NCBI RefSeq assembly: GCF_000143415.4 | Contig: NW_003314302.1 | Coordinates: forward strand, 211,810-257,914 | DNA: 46,105 nucleotides | Reading direction: 5' to 3' | Source of the DNA: Selaginella moellendorffii | Lineage: Eukaryota; Streptophyta; Lycopodiopsida; Selaginellales; Selaginellaceae | In this document: positions 31,990 to 43,075 of the stretch, in pieces | Layout: each line of letters opens with the position of its first letter | Numbering within the stretch: position 1 is the first letter of the stretch | Position numbers and translations under genes: made by a program | Notes under the pieces: model-generated | The model's database searches: none | Told to the model about the DNA's origin: nothing | What the model saw: only the letters and a program-made list of their open reading frames with translations

Positions 31990-34900
31990 CTCATGAACTC
32001 AACTCTTCAGCTCATAAGCTCAAGAGTGGTCCATACTCTCACAAATGAGCAGTAGAGGTTACATCTCTACAAGTCCCTGCCAACTAACTAGAAGAATGTA
32101 GTTGAGAGCTTGCTTCTCCAACTAGGATGACTTGGGTAGATACCATGAGGAGTCTTTGTAATGTTGTGGTCATGCAAAGTGAGAGAGTGAAATGCCATAG
32201 GCTATATATGCTTTACAGGCTCTTGGTGATGCCAAGGTGGCAAAATTGCATGCCGCTGTTAATGCCTAAAAAGGGCAAAATTCTGTGGCATTTGGGCATG
32301 CCAAGCCTAGACTTGCCAAGAATCAATGTGCTTGGAGATGGGCTATTGGGCTCAAGATTGCACTTCTTTGAAGCCTGTTAGCTTCAAAGCTAGCTAGCTA
32401 CAACAGCAAAAGCCAAACTACTCAAGAGTGATGGAATTGCTATAATAAATAAGGTTAAGAAAGAGCTCTACAATGTAGAGGTAGTTGGAACACCAAGTAG
32501 GTGGCTTCTAAACTTTGGTTATACTAGTCTTATGGGCAATAAGAAAAATCTTTTTTAGTGTTACCAATTGAGTGTTGGAAAATGTGGTGTTCATTTATGT
32601 GACAATATCACTATCCCCAAGGCATTGGGCAATTTTAGCTCTCACTTGATTCACATATCTTAGCGACAAACATTAAGTTTTGTTGCAAGATAAAGATATG
32701 CATGGCACCATCAAATGTCATGGTCCTTCAAGATGCAATGGTAGTCTTTAATGCAAAGGGAGTCTCTTTGGTTGATTTTAGTGACTTTCACATGTTTGGT
32801 ACATAGTTGTTTCATGAGCCATGCACTATGGACTTGTATGAAATCACTACTGCCAACCAGGTTAAAGCCTTTCAAACCATTGAGGTAGATTCTAGTGTGG
32901 AGCTCTAGCACAAGAGACTTAGTCATATGCATTACCAATCTCTTTAGTAGATGAAATCCCAAGATATTATTACTCAATTGGATTTTTGACATATTCCATT
33001 TATATTTAGTGAAGCTTGTATTCTAAGCAAACATCACTGCCAAATTTCTCACTAAGCAAGCATCAAGCAATTGGACTTTTGGACTTAGTCCATTCTGATC
33101 TTTGTGGCCCCATAGACATGCTAAACCACAATGGCACAAAGTAGTTTTAACAATGAGCTTTGGGGCATTTGTCATGATGTAGGCATATGACCACAAGCCA
33201 TAGCCCACTAGACCCCCTAACAAAATGATGTTCCGGAAAGGAAGAATTGCATTATTGTCAACGTTACTTGTGCTTTGTTAGTTGATGCACATCTTGGTAA
33301 AACATTTTGGCAACAAGCTATAGCCACAGTAATGCATGTCCAAAATTGCCTTGCACAGTTGCTTTGGATGGAAAAACCCTTGAGGCATTTTGGACACTTG
33401 ATCTGTCCCACTTTCAAGTTTTCAGTTGTGCAGCATACGTGCATACCTCTGATCAAATTCAGAAAAAGTTAGATCCCAAAAGTACAAAATTCATCTTCAT
33501 AGGATATGCACAAGATGACAATCAGGAAAAAAGCTTATAAGTTGTGGGATCTTGCATCTCACAAAACCCTTGTAAGCATAGATGTCATATTCAACAAAGA
33601 TGACTTTCCCATGCATACAAAGGCTGTTCAAGATCCTTCTTCATTTTGAAGACTTGACTTGTTCCTTCGATCCCACTTATGGGAGATGGTCTCCTTTTGC
33701 CTCCACCTTTAGATCTTATTCATGAGTTGCCACTAGAGATTCCATTGGGGAATCCTCCACTTTTAGACATGCCTGAATCAATTGATTCTCTCTTCCAATC
33801 AAGGATAGGCCTTTGACACCTCCACCACTTTGTCAATGTTGTGGCATGCTTGATCCAATGCTAGTTCTTGATCACCCCCAAAAATATCAGCCCTCATTGA
33901 AGAAAGTCTGGGAAAATGCTGAAGCAGATGCTATAAAGTTTGATGACTTTTATGGCCTTGTTGATATTGGCATCCCCATGATCTATGATGAGGCTGTCTC
34001 AAAATCTAAGGTTCCATCTTGGATGGAAGCTATTGAGGAAGAAGTTGCTTCCATTCAGGTTAATAGCACTTATGTTCCAATGGATTCAACTCCACCAAGA
34101 TGACGGGTTTTGGATCCAAAATGGATTTTTTTCCAAAAAGTATGGGAAAGATGGTTAAGTGGTATATTATAAGGCATGGTTTGTTATTTGCAAATTTTGC
34201 CAAGTCCATGGCCTTGACTATGATGAAACATTCTCACTAGTTGCAAAAATGGCTAGCCTCCATACCCTTTTTTGCACTTGTGGCTACTCGCAAATGGCAA
34301 GTCCACCATATGGATGTCAAAACAGCATTCTTGAATGGGGATTTGCAAGAGGACATCTACATGTATATACCTCTTGGTTTTGAGGATGATGTTGCCTCTA
34401 GTGACACTATACAACAGAACACACAAGTTTGTGAGCTTCATGGCGGCTTCGTTGCTACCATACTAATCACAATGTGTATGTGAATGGTCATGCTGAGAGC
34501 ATGTTTATTTTGGCCCTCTACATTGATGATTTGCTCATCAAGGGTGATGACACCAATGCCATTGCTGCTCTAAAAGCTATTCTTAGCCAACAATTCCAGA
34601 TGAAGGGCCTTGGCTAAGACTGTTACTTTCTTGGCTTTAAGGTCACACATGATCTTGAGTCTGGTGGCTACATGCTTAGCCAATGATGTAAAGTAAAAGT
34701 CTTGCTAGATCGGTTTGGTATGCGTGATTATCACCCCGTCAAGACCCTAATCGTTGTTGGTGCTATCGACCTCATAGTTGAGCAGTCTGGTGAGCCTCTA
34801 CTCACTGGGACTCTCATCACTTGCCTCACATATTTAGCCTTGATGACTTGCCCTAATATCACATATGTGACTATTGCCTTGAGTTAGTACAATATATTGC

Positions 34901-35460
34901 CAACCAGTATACATTGGCATACCAAGCATATCAACAGAAACCTCCAAGGCACCATGGACTGCAGCTTTGTTTATTCAGGGGGTGATGCATTATTGACATG
35001 TTACACAGATGCTAGCTTTGCCAACAACAAAGGCCATCACTCGACTTCTGGTATTTGCCTTTCCTTCTGGGCTCCAAGCAATAATTTGTGGTGGCACTTT
35101 CTAGTGCAGAAGTGCAATACATTGCACTCACTACTGGTAGCAGGGATGTGGTCTAGGCTTGGGAGTTACTTGCTGAGCTGGGATGTGCACAAGCTGGCCC
35201 CACTACTTCTTGGTGTGACAACTAAAGTAGTATTGCCATGTCCAAGAACCAAAAGCATATTAAGTCCAATTTCACTATGTGTGTGAGTTGGTTGATAGTG
35301 GTACCCTAGCAGTCCAACATCTCGGGACAGAGGACATGCCAGCCAACCTTCTCACCAAGCCGTTGGGGCCACACCAGTTTCAGCTCTTATGTGACAGATT
35401 TGGTTTGGTGAGTGGCTTTGGTTTGGGGTCACCACATAGACATTAGGGCTTCCTGTTTTG
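31990..35460 (+). mobile_element. Decayed Ty1/copia retrotransposon
   Basis: Domains occur in copia order but in broken frames. A gag zinc-knuckle trace (MGYWAQDC) lies near 32330-32365 and the integrase HKRLSHMHYQSL near 32910. QNDVPERKN (about 33215) and LGKTFWQQAI (33290) belong to the integrase core. LDPKSTKFIFIGY (about 33470) follows. RT segments are at 34150-34400 (DYDETFSLVAKMASLHTL, HHMDVKTAFLNGDLQEDIYM), with YIDDLL at 34519-34536. RNase H YTDASF is at 35002-35019 and the tail MPANLLTKPLG near 35335. Several stops and frameshifts make it inactive. I could not define LTRs or a PBS. Its right end lies inside an F-box gene fragment. Confidence 0.88.
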
Positions 35461-35496
35461 TCAGCTAGCCCAGTGCTCTTTGATCCTCACTATTGT

Positions 35497-35645
35497 CTAG
35501 AGACCACAACTCATGCAACTGCAGCTTCTCCAGTGAGTGGCATCCTCAATGAGTGACTTCCAGCACTTGCATACAACCTTGCAGTAGACAAGGTCTGGAA
35601 TGGGGAGCCACACCAAGATCCAGCAGACGCACTTGTCTGATAAAA
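35497..35645 (-). pseudogene. F-box gene fragment cut by copia (right copy)
   Basis: Encodes CVCWILVWLPIPDLVYCK and CWKSLIEDATHWRS, matching residues about 29-66 of the intact F-box protein, then a frame change near LHESW. The break at VDNS is the same as in the left copy. Confidence 0.8.
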
Positions 35646-35700
35646 GGATAAAAGGATGAACAAAACTCTTGAGTATATAGATAAATCACTTAATGTTTAA

Positions 35701-35774
35701 GGTCTATTAGCTCAGTTGGTCAGAGCATGTTGTTAATAATGTCAAGGTCTCAGGTTCGAAACATTCATAGGCTA
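35701..35774 (+). pseudogene. Degraded tRNA-Ile(AAU), flipped (right copy)
   Basis: Acceptor GGTCTAT/ATAGGCT, anticodon loop TTAATAA, anticodon stem with a mismatch, T arm mispaired (TCAGG/CATTC). Shares the T-arm change and reversed orientation with 13124-13197. Confidence 0.8.
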
Positions 35775-35829
35775 TATATTTTCCTCTCTATTTAAGGTGT
35801 TCAGTTTGGGAGGACGAGGGCGAAGTAGG

Positions 35830-37105
35830 ATACTGCCACGTCCTCGTCCAAGAGGAAGAGAGATTTCTCGGTGGAGCAATGGACGGAGGAGGATTTGGAG
35901 GCCACCGCGGCCGCTCCCACCGTCGTGACCTCGATGATGAGCCTCTACAACGCCATTGCGATTCTCGAGGTGCCCAGGGATTCGCCCAGTGAATTCGCGG
36001 GAGCTAGATTGCTGCTGCTGGATCAAACACTCTCATCTATAGATCATTTGGTTCTTTTTGTGGTGATTGAGAGAGTTTTACGTCCCAATGTAGGAAATGT
36101 TCATAGTATTTACAAGGAGGATTCTGTGTGGGTCGGGTCATACTGGATAAACAACTTCCGTTCTTGAGGAAGGAGTTATGACTACTTTGTGTGATTGAAG
36201 GACGAGTTCTCCTCGCTTCCACCGATCATTCCCAGAGGTCCCATTGCAATTCTAGGACTGGTAAGAGCTTTTCGATTTCTTCCTAGCTTTCCTGGTTTTT
36301 CTGTGTTTGATCATCAGGGCGGTGGTACTGCTGCACGATTGCTGCTCCACTTGTGGCCGGAGCGAGAATTGATAGGCTTGGAAATTGATGAGATCGTGAG
36401 TAACTCTTTGACACCGTCAATGCAAACTCTTACGTCGTTGAAGCTTGCAGCTAATTGACAAGGCAAGGGATTATCTCGGCTTGTCGAAAACAAACACGGT
36501 GGAGGGCTTACAATTCACATCGACGATGCTCTCTCGGATGCAGATGATCCCAAGGGTGGATTCGCAGGTAGCTCGGTGCAACCTCTCTTTTTTTTGTTAA
36601 TCTTTCGACCTCAGGCATTGTCGTGGATTTGTTCTCAAATGGCGATGTTCTGCCAGTTCTCAAGGAGGTGAGAAACGAGTTGTAGTCTCTGCGGAGCATC
36701 AGATCACTGATATCTTTTCCTGATTCTTCCTTCTAGGCAGAGACATGGTTTAAGCTCAGGAAAAGACTGAGCCCCGGGGGCCGGATCATGATCAACTGCG
36801 TAGAAGAGCAAAGACATGGACATGACGATGATGAAACTCTTGAGTCCACAATTACGGGCGAGAACCATGTTCTTTATGCGATGTCAAAGGCATTTCCAGG
36901 CGAGGTAAGATTTTTTTTTTCTCCATTTCCTAATACTTAAAGCGCTTACGAGTTGAAGGAATCGCAGGTGAACTGGCGGAAGCTTGATCAAGTGAATAAC
37001 AAAATTGCTTTCACGGGTCCCCTCCCCAATCTCACACAGTGGTCTCAGGCTGTTCCCGAGAGGCTGCGAAAAGGGACACTACAGTGGAAGTTTTTCATCC
37101 AGTGA
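35830..37105 (+). pseudogene. SAM-dependent methyltransferase, right copy, broken
   Basis: Matches all eight exons of the central gene from codon ~43 on. Defects are visible at four places. The 5' end with the presumed transit peptide is missing. A 12-bp loss at the exon-1 donor removes GTGAGC (exon 1 stops near 36029). The intron-2 donor is ATAAAC instead of GTAAAC. A 13-bp deletion in exon 5 near 36487 causes a frameshift. Exons 6-8 are still well preserved and end with the same stop at 37103-37105. There is no trinucleotide expansion. Confidence 0.88.
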
Positions 37106-37235
37106 AGAAAATGCTTCCTTTCACTTTTTCATTGTTGTTGCTGCCATAGTTTGCTAATCGATCAATCCATCTTTGGCTGGACAAGTGCAGTTTTTTTTGC
37201 TTTTCTTCATCAGTTTCTCCAGTGGATTGCATCTA

Positions 37236-37255
37236 GTACGAAAACGTTTTCGTAC
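37236..37255. promoter_or_regulatory. Perfect 20-bp palindrome upstream of RNase H gene
   Basis: GTACGAAAACGTTTTCGTAC is its own reverse complement. It lies 73 bp before the ATG at 37329. It is kept although the sequence between it and the ATG differs clearly from the other copies. Confidence 0.55.
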
Positions 37256-37328
37256 GACCAAAGCCACGCAACCTTTTGAGCCGAAATTGAGGCCCAAAAA
37301 CTTAGGGTAATCTTCCGAGACGCACAAG

Positions 37329-38066
37329 ATGATGGCTCTCAAGCGCAAAGCGGGCGAGGATGAAGCGTGCATCGCGAACAAGAAGGTGTGTGGTGGTGTA
37401 GGAGTCAGATTAGGAAAGCCATGGCAGAAATGGGCCATTACCATTTGTACTCGTGAGCGAGGACTTGATGAAATAAAAGCATCTTCTCCTTGGAATGTAT
37501 TCACTGATGGATCCTTCGATAAAGAGTCGCTCTCGGCAGGGTACGGCGTCTACTTCCCGTCGGCAGAGGAGTCCCACAAAGGGACGGGCATGGCGGTGCA
37601 AGTCCCGCAGGAGAACGGCTGGTGCAAAAACGGGAACCCTATCGTCGACAGCCTCATCGTGTCTTCGCTCAACATGGAGCTTCTTGCGATACACGACTCC
37701 ATCGCGGCAGTGCAGCTGTACAAGGCTCAAGGTTACTGGCAGTCCAACAAGCTGAATATCTACACGGACAGTTTGCAGTCGCTGAAGCTGTTGCAGTTTG
37801 CGCAGTGCCGGCCTGAGCACCCCGACTGCATCCAGCTCAAGCCGCTCCTGCAGTGCATCGTTGGTGCGGCAGCAAAGAGCGGGATGGAGATCCGGCTGTG
37901 CAAAGTCAAGGCGCACGACAAGGTATATGAGAATAATGTAGCGGACGGGCTCGCCAAGAGAGGGCGCCAACTCGAGGGGCGGAAGATCCAATGGTTCCAC
38001 GTAGAAAGGTCTGCTAAGTCGACCAGCGATTGTGAAATTGTGAAATATAGTGAGATTAAAGTGTGA
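37329..38066 (+). CDS. RNase HI-like protein, right copy
   Basis: 245 codons with all catalytic residues (D60, E117, D147, H196, D206) in place. Differences from the central copy are few and conservative: ACIANKK, LAKRG, HVERS and SEIKV. There is no stop or frameshift, although the methyltransferase directly upstream has several. This suggests either recent copying or selection on the RNase H frame. Confidence 0.86.
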   Translation: MMALKRKAGEDEACIANKKVCGGVGVRLGKPWQKWAITICTRERGLDEIKASSPWNVFTDGSFDKESLSAGYGVYFPSAEESHKGTGMAVQVPQENGWCKNGNPIVDSLIVSSLNMELLAIHDSIAAVQLYKAQGYWQSNKLNIYTDSLQSLKLLQFAQCRPEHPDCIQLKPLLQCIVGAAAKSGMEIRLCKVKAHDKVYENNVADGLAKRGRQLEGRKIQWFHVERSAKSTSDCEIVKYSEIKV

Positions 38067-38332
38067 TACATTAATAGCTATTTCTCTCCCTTTTTCTTGA
38101 AAAGGCTTGTTAACTACCAAAGTCTATCAAATAACAGTTAATTTTAAATTGCGAGAAAAATATTTAGCCTGCAGGTTTCAGCTTTCATTTTATCCTGAAT
38201 TTTGTTAGATCAATTTGGAGGAGGTAAATAAATAACAAAGTTTTTGTTGTAAATTATTTATAAATTAATAACTATTTCTTTCCCTTTTTTGTGAAAAGGT
38301 TACCAAACAACAGTTAACTTTCAATTGCGAAT
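38067..38332. other. AT-rich module spacer (right copy)
   Basis: No gene; homologous to 17971-18230. Keeps a piece of the duplicated tRNA end (CCTGCAGGTTTC near 38168-38179), as in the left copy, which the central copy has lost. Confidence 0.6.
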
Positions 38333-38382
38333 TGGCCCATGCAGGTTTCGAACCTGTGTATTAGCACCACACTGAATAGGCC
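38333..38382 (-). pseudogene. tRNA-Ile remnant, strongly deleted
   Basis: Only the 3' acceptor, T arm, part of the anticodon arm and the first bases of the acceptor remain. It shares the deletion seen in 18231-18294 and has a further loss of the D arm. Confidence 0.8.
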
Positions 38383-38445
38383 TTAAACAATCAAGGATGA
38401 TTGGAATGGAATCAGATTTAGAATTTAAGAACGCAAGGTAATCAG

Positions 38446-38512
38446 CGCGCTGGACAGGGTTCGAACCTGTGACTTTCTGCTCAGGAAACAGACGCTCTAT
38501 CCACTGCTTTAC
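38446..38512 (-). pseudogene. tRNA-Arg(CCU) remnant
   Basis: The anticodon loop TTCCTGA keeps CCT, identifying the ancestral tRNA as Arg. Part of the D arm is missing, so it is a pseudogene. T arm and 3' acceptor match the other two copies. Confidence 0.75.
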
Positions 38513-38618
38513 ACGTCATTTATTTGTTAGATTTTCATTTAGTTAACACGAAGAGCAAAAGATACAGAAATACCCGGGCTTGGGATCCAGAAATTACGGT
38601 ACAAACTCTCAACAATAC

Positions 38619-39605
38619 CTATTGGAGGAAGCAAAGTCCATGGCTGCTCGGGCCTTGGCTCTGCTTAAGTTGATGCCCATTAAGTGGACCCTTGTCCTCG
38701 GTTATAATCTCGATGTCTCTCATGTCTCTCTTGAGCACACTAGCGAGACGTGATATAGCTTCAGTTTGCTTGCGTAGAACCTGGAATACGAGAGCTACCA
38801 TTGGAAACAAAAGGCTGCATCTCGTGAATGTCAGTCAAGCTTTGCTTGTCGAGTTGGCCTGGTAGAAATGATGCATTTCCTATGCCTGCATGCAGGTGTG
38901 AAATCGACAAGACTGAGTCCACTTTCCTTGGAAGCTCTGTCGTTGGCTGGAGCTGAGAAAGTAAAAGTCACTCTTAAGTCCCTACGTCGTATCAAAGAAA
39001 GACTTACTTGTCGTGCCAGAGTTCGTAACTTTTCTCCCAGAAGTGTTTCGGACCTTGTCAAAGGCATCCGTAAGCCCTTTGCTTCAAGCATTTTGATTAT
39101 CCTTGTAAGCTGGAAAAAGGAAAACAAGTTAGAAAACCCCCGCTCCTTGAGTCTTAACCTTTGGAGCCAAGATGATGTGATGACCTGGAAATGTCTTTGC
39201 AACTGTGAAAAAATGGGAGAGCTAAGATGCAAGGCACTGTGGCATCCAAAGCTCACCAGCTTCATGTTGCTTTCAGTAGCTTGCAGCCTGTTCATATCTG
39301 AAGAGATTGCCTCGTCTTGCAGCTGCCTTCCGACACATGTCAGCCTAAAAACGATTGTAACAGAAATTTCAACTCAAGGGAAATGTTACCTGAAGTCACT
39401 TCGAAAGGTCTTTGAATCCCAACAGCAGCTCGGGGTATAGCCGCTCCTGATCTTCAGTTCCTATTGTCTCAAGCTTGCTCATCACTTCCACCCACATGAT
39501 CTAGGAAAAAAGAGAAGCAAAAAGTTACGGATATACTCTAAATTATGATTCATCTTTACATCAGAAATGCCTGGAGGTTTGAATCACTGAGAAGCCTCCG
39601 TGACA
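38619..39605 (-). pseudogene. NUP54: NUP54 nucleoporin pseudogene, C-terminal exons
   Basis: Joined exon pieces on the minus strand read like the plant NUP54 coiled-coil region. ISDIMWVEVMSKLE spans exons 39560-39605 and 39390-39500, followed by ERLYPELLLGFKDLS. LQDEAISSDMNRLQATESN (39257-39322) and LQRHFQ...LQRLRLKERG (ending 39202) follow, then IIKMLEAKGLRMPLT, GEKLRTLARQ, ELPRKVDSVLSISHLHAG and QTEAISRLASVLKRDMRD near the end. NUP54 is part of the NUP62 channel complex of the nuclear pore. Two in-frame TGA codons (39584-39586 and 39396-39398) stand where the family has Arg, and the last introns are too short to splice. The N-terminal FG-repeat part is absent. It is inserted between the right module and repeat debris. 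Confidence 0.85.
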
Positions 39606-39813
39606 CTAAGAAAAAGATGCTGCATACAAAATGGTGGTAAGTCTCACAACATAATACACTTCTCTTATGCTGAATGTGTAACAAGAATTAGCAGGGTCCT
39701 CCCTATAGGCATCACAAATGCCTGTATAGAACCAGCAAGCACTAGTCAGAGTAAGAAGGTAGCTAAACCGAGTCTAATCCTTGCCTGGATTTCCCCCTCC
39801 AGAAGTTCCCAGT
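39606..39813. other. No assignable feature
   Basis: Beyond the last recognisable NUP54 exon. No coding similarity on either strand. Confidence 0.45.
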
Positions 39814-39925
39814 CCATGTCAGGCTGGTTCACCAGTGTACTGGGCCCGGCTGAGCACCTGGCCCATGTCAGGCCAGTTCGCTGGGGTACTAGGCATGGCT
39901 GAGTGCCTGGCCCACATCAGGCCAG
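39814..39925. repeat. 49-bp tandem repeat, about 2.3 units
   Basis: Units start CCATGTCAGG at 39814 and 39863, with a partial third (CCACATCAGG) at 39912. Both full units end CCTGGC. GC-rich, unlike the AT-rich surroundings. Similar vocabulary (GGCCTGGCC, CATGGTG) recurs at 43090-43400. Confidence 0.8.
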
Positions 39926-40104
39926 GACAGTGTACCATGTGGGGGATGACACCATGGCCCCTGCACCCTGTGGTCCTAGCCCAGCTAGTGCACTGTGGGC
40001 CAGGCCGGATGCCTCACCCATTGGCGCCCATGCATGATGCACTAGTGAACTGTGGGTTGCAACATCGTGCGGGGTAGGGTGTGGTGGCTACGGCATTGTG
40101 TAGG

Positions 40105-40560
40105 GTGTGTTACACGTGATTATGGAATGAAATTTGAATATATTGTTACTATGGATCTTTAAAACCTTAGAGGATAAATATGGATAAAATAGCCCTTAAA
40201 AACTCTTTTATCAAGCAAATGCCCCTTTTCCAATTGGCTTAAGAGGAATTATTAATTTAGGAATTGAACCCATGCCATTTACTCTGATACTATATGTAAT
40301 GCATCCTCACATAGATGCCCAATATATATGATTTAGTAGGAATATACCTTGCTCAAGGGTATATTATATTTTAAGTACTTAGGTAAGTGTAACGCATATG
40401 ATCATGGAATGAGATTTGGATATATTGTCACTATAAAACCTTGGAACCTTATAGAATAAATGGGGATAAAATAACCATTGCTCTTTTATCAATTACCCTT
40501 TTTCCAATTGGTTACAAAGAGGAGAAAAATAAAGTGTGTTATATAAATAGGGCATATAAG
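40105..40560. repeat. Two diverged direct repeats, possible small LTR (TRIM-like) remnant
   Basis: About 130 bp at 40108-40240 recurs at 40386-40515 (TGATTATGGAATGA... against TGATCATGGAATGA...). Between them, near 40282-40292, CTCTGATACTATATG resembles an inverted initiator-Met PBS next to a TG boundary. The unit may be a miniature retrotransposon; boundaries are uncertain. Confidence 0.45.
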
Positions 40561-41081
40561 TGTAAGAAACTAAATTTTTACTTTAGTCACTTACCACCCC
40601 TTTGACCATTTGGAGGAGTCTTACTCACAACCTCTATAAGTCCTATTTCGGACTTTGGGCTTGCTAGCCCCGAGAATGGCATCCATGCCACTAAACCTTT
40701 GCATTTCATCCAAGTGCTTCTCGTGTTCGATTCCATGACCGACACCCAAATGTACCATTGATATATCAACCCATTACACTAAGGCTATGCCCATCCACTT
40801 TTGTCAAACTAGTGATCCATCACCACCTACATCATAGTCCTGTCTCTCAAAGATTAGGCCATCCGTCCATGAGTAGCATCCTTAAGATGCTTATAGACAT
40901 GGGGAATCACCTTCTTCAATATCCTTTTTTTGATCTTCACCAAGTCCCTTTTTGTCCATGGTTGTGTTCACTAACATTACCACTAGGTCCAGGCCCACAT
41001 GCCCAACCACTAAGTTCCACTACTTTGGGATTTCCTCACCATATGACCGTATCCTTGGTCACTACACTAGAGGACTGTAAG
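40561..41081 (-). mobile_element. Family B LTR fragment (minus orientation)
   Basis: Begins TGTAAGAAACTAAATTTTT like the family B LTR edge and follows the LTR to ACTAGAGGACTG, about where family B reaches 23207. Clearly more diverged than the two intact LTRs, so it is older. Confidence 0.8.
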
Positions 41082-41083
41082 AC

Positions 41084-43075
41084 ATAAAATCCCTAGGCCC
41101 CAGAAAAGAGCCAAAAGGGTGCCACGTGGTAGTGGTTGAGACAGAAGCCAAATGAGGTAACACATATGGACTAAAAGCTCAATCGGGGGAAAAAATACCC
41201 CAGTTAAAGGTGTTAACTTAAAAAAGGGTCAAAGCATAGAGGCGTCCATGCATAATCACATACTTGTCAAGTGAGAGGATTTGGCAATATGGAAGAATTA
41301 GATTCTTAAGTTGTGATTTGTAATATGCTTTAAATATAAGTTGGTGCCCTAGCATGGGGAGTCACACCAGACATCCTGGGTGATGCCATCCATAGATGCA
41401 TATACAGAGGTTGGGTTTAAGTCCCAACCCTATAATGCTTGGGTTCAAATTCTAATTCACTAAAGCATGGTGATGGTTTGGAATATGAGAACACTCATTT
41501 TTTAGTAGTTATAGATTCTTAGTGAGGAGACTTGTTTAGGCACACTACCAAGTGGGAGATGCCCCAAAGTTATGATGCACAGTTAAATTGGTTAGTGGGA
41601 AAGTTCAGCATATCTAACTTGAACACTTTGGTGCAAGTGGCGCCAAAGATGTGGTGAATGAGATGGGGACACCCAATCTCAATTGTGATGGACCCTTGGC
41701 CGAAAAGGTTAGCTTGGGCACATTGCTAAGTATAGAGGATGCCCACAGGGTCATGGTCAACAACTTAAAAGTCTGGAAAATATTGGCAAACCTATTAAGG
41801 TTAGATCACTAAGTGATCTTATGGTCAAGCAAGGACGAGGTACTTGTGAGGTTAAGGAATAAAGTTCTTAGTTCAAAGTGTTGATTTAACTGTTAGTAAT
41901 GGTGTGACTTAGTCAAAGTGACTAAGTGGGAAGGATTTCTAAAAGGAAATTAGTGATGTTAATGCAATGGTATAGTGAGTCCAAGAAAATAGTCTCTAAA
42001 AAAGACATATGAGAGGGTTGCAAAGTTAGGGCATAGAGAGAAGCCATAGTAGAAAATGCTAAGAGATTATTAAGGGTAACCACCCTTTGGAATTAGCAAA
42101 ATAGACCCTTTCCCATGGAACTGAAAGACTACCTCGAAGATGGAGATAGTGATTTTATGTTGCTTGGTGCAATAATCAATGGATAAGAGCAAAATACTAA
42201 TGGCCAAGTTTGGGCCATGGAATTTGTTGGAAAGAATCTAAATAGCAACGTTAGGTGAAGAACACTAATGTGTTAAATAATAACGAATTGTGGGAAAGGG
42301 ACTGTGTTTCTAATTATGGATTCCCAAATGCTCTAATTTAACAAAGGTAAAAGTTTCAAGGGAGGGAGTAGTAAGGTAGCCAAATGATAGGGTCATAGAT
42401 AGCTTTAGCACAACTTATGATAACTGAAACTTGGTGCCAAATGTGGCATGAAATAAAAAAGAGGATGATGGTGCTCTCAAGTAGAGAACTTCTTAAGATT
42501 GGGAAATGGAGTGTATGCAATATGTGTAATAAAAGGTGTTAGAGACACCCAAAAAATTGACTTTAAGAAGTCAAGATTAAAAATTCCAAAGTGGAATGGT
42601 TATCAATAAAAGTTGAGATTACTCGAGAATGAGTAATGGGATTAAGATAGAGAAAATGTCTTTAATAGGTTTAGCGAGAACTAAACCAACAAAAGAGAGA
42701 GAACCACCATAGATGGTTGAATGAGTTTCTATGTTGGAAAGACTATGCTCCTTAGAGGATAGACAAGGCATGATGAGCTTTCGTTGTCAAACCATTAACG
42801 AATATTAGCTAGGTGCCAAGGATAGAAAAGATAATACATACTAGTGTTACTTTATAAAATGGTTTATTGTTCAATGAGGATATTAAACTTCATTTATGGG
42901 TGGTGGAGTTGTGAGACACAAATCACAAATTCCCAGTGCCACGTGGTAGTGGCCGAAGTGGAAGCCAAACAAGAATAACACGTTTAGACTAAAAGATGTA
43001 ACTTGAAAAGTCAAGAGCAGAAGAGGAACTTTTAATGAAGTGCTCACAGAATGAGCACGAAGCGAGCAATAAGTG
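41084..43075 (+). mobile_element. Family B fragment (plus orientation), internal region plus start of LTR
   Basis: Reads, inverted, as a short LTR piece (41084-41220), internal sequence matching about 26200 back to 24509 (41222-42911), then the LTR edge TGTGAGACACAAAT at 42912 down to 43075. Together with 40561-41081 it forms a head-to-head rearranged remnant. No coding frame. Confidence 0.8.

Noticed and set aside
38868-39440. 190-codon plus-strand frame over the NUP54 region
   Set aside because: The minus strand carries recognisable NUP54 segments with splice sites; the plus frame has no similarity I know.
39600-40077. Two overlapping plus-strand frames of about 100 codons
   Set aside because: They run through a 49-bp tandem repeat and pseudogene sequence and carry no domain.
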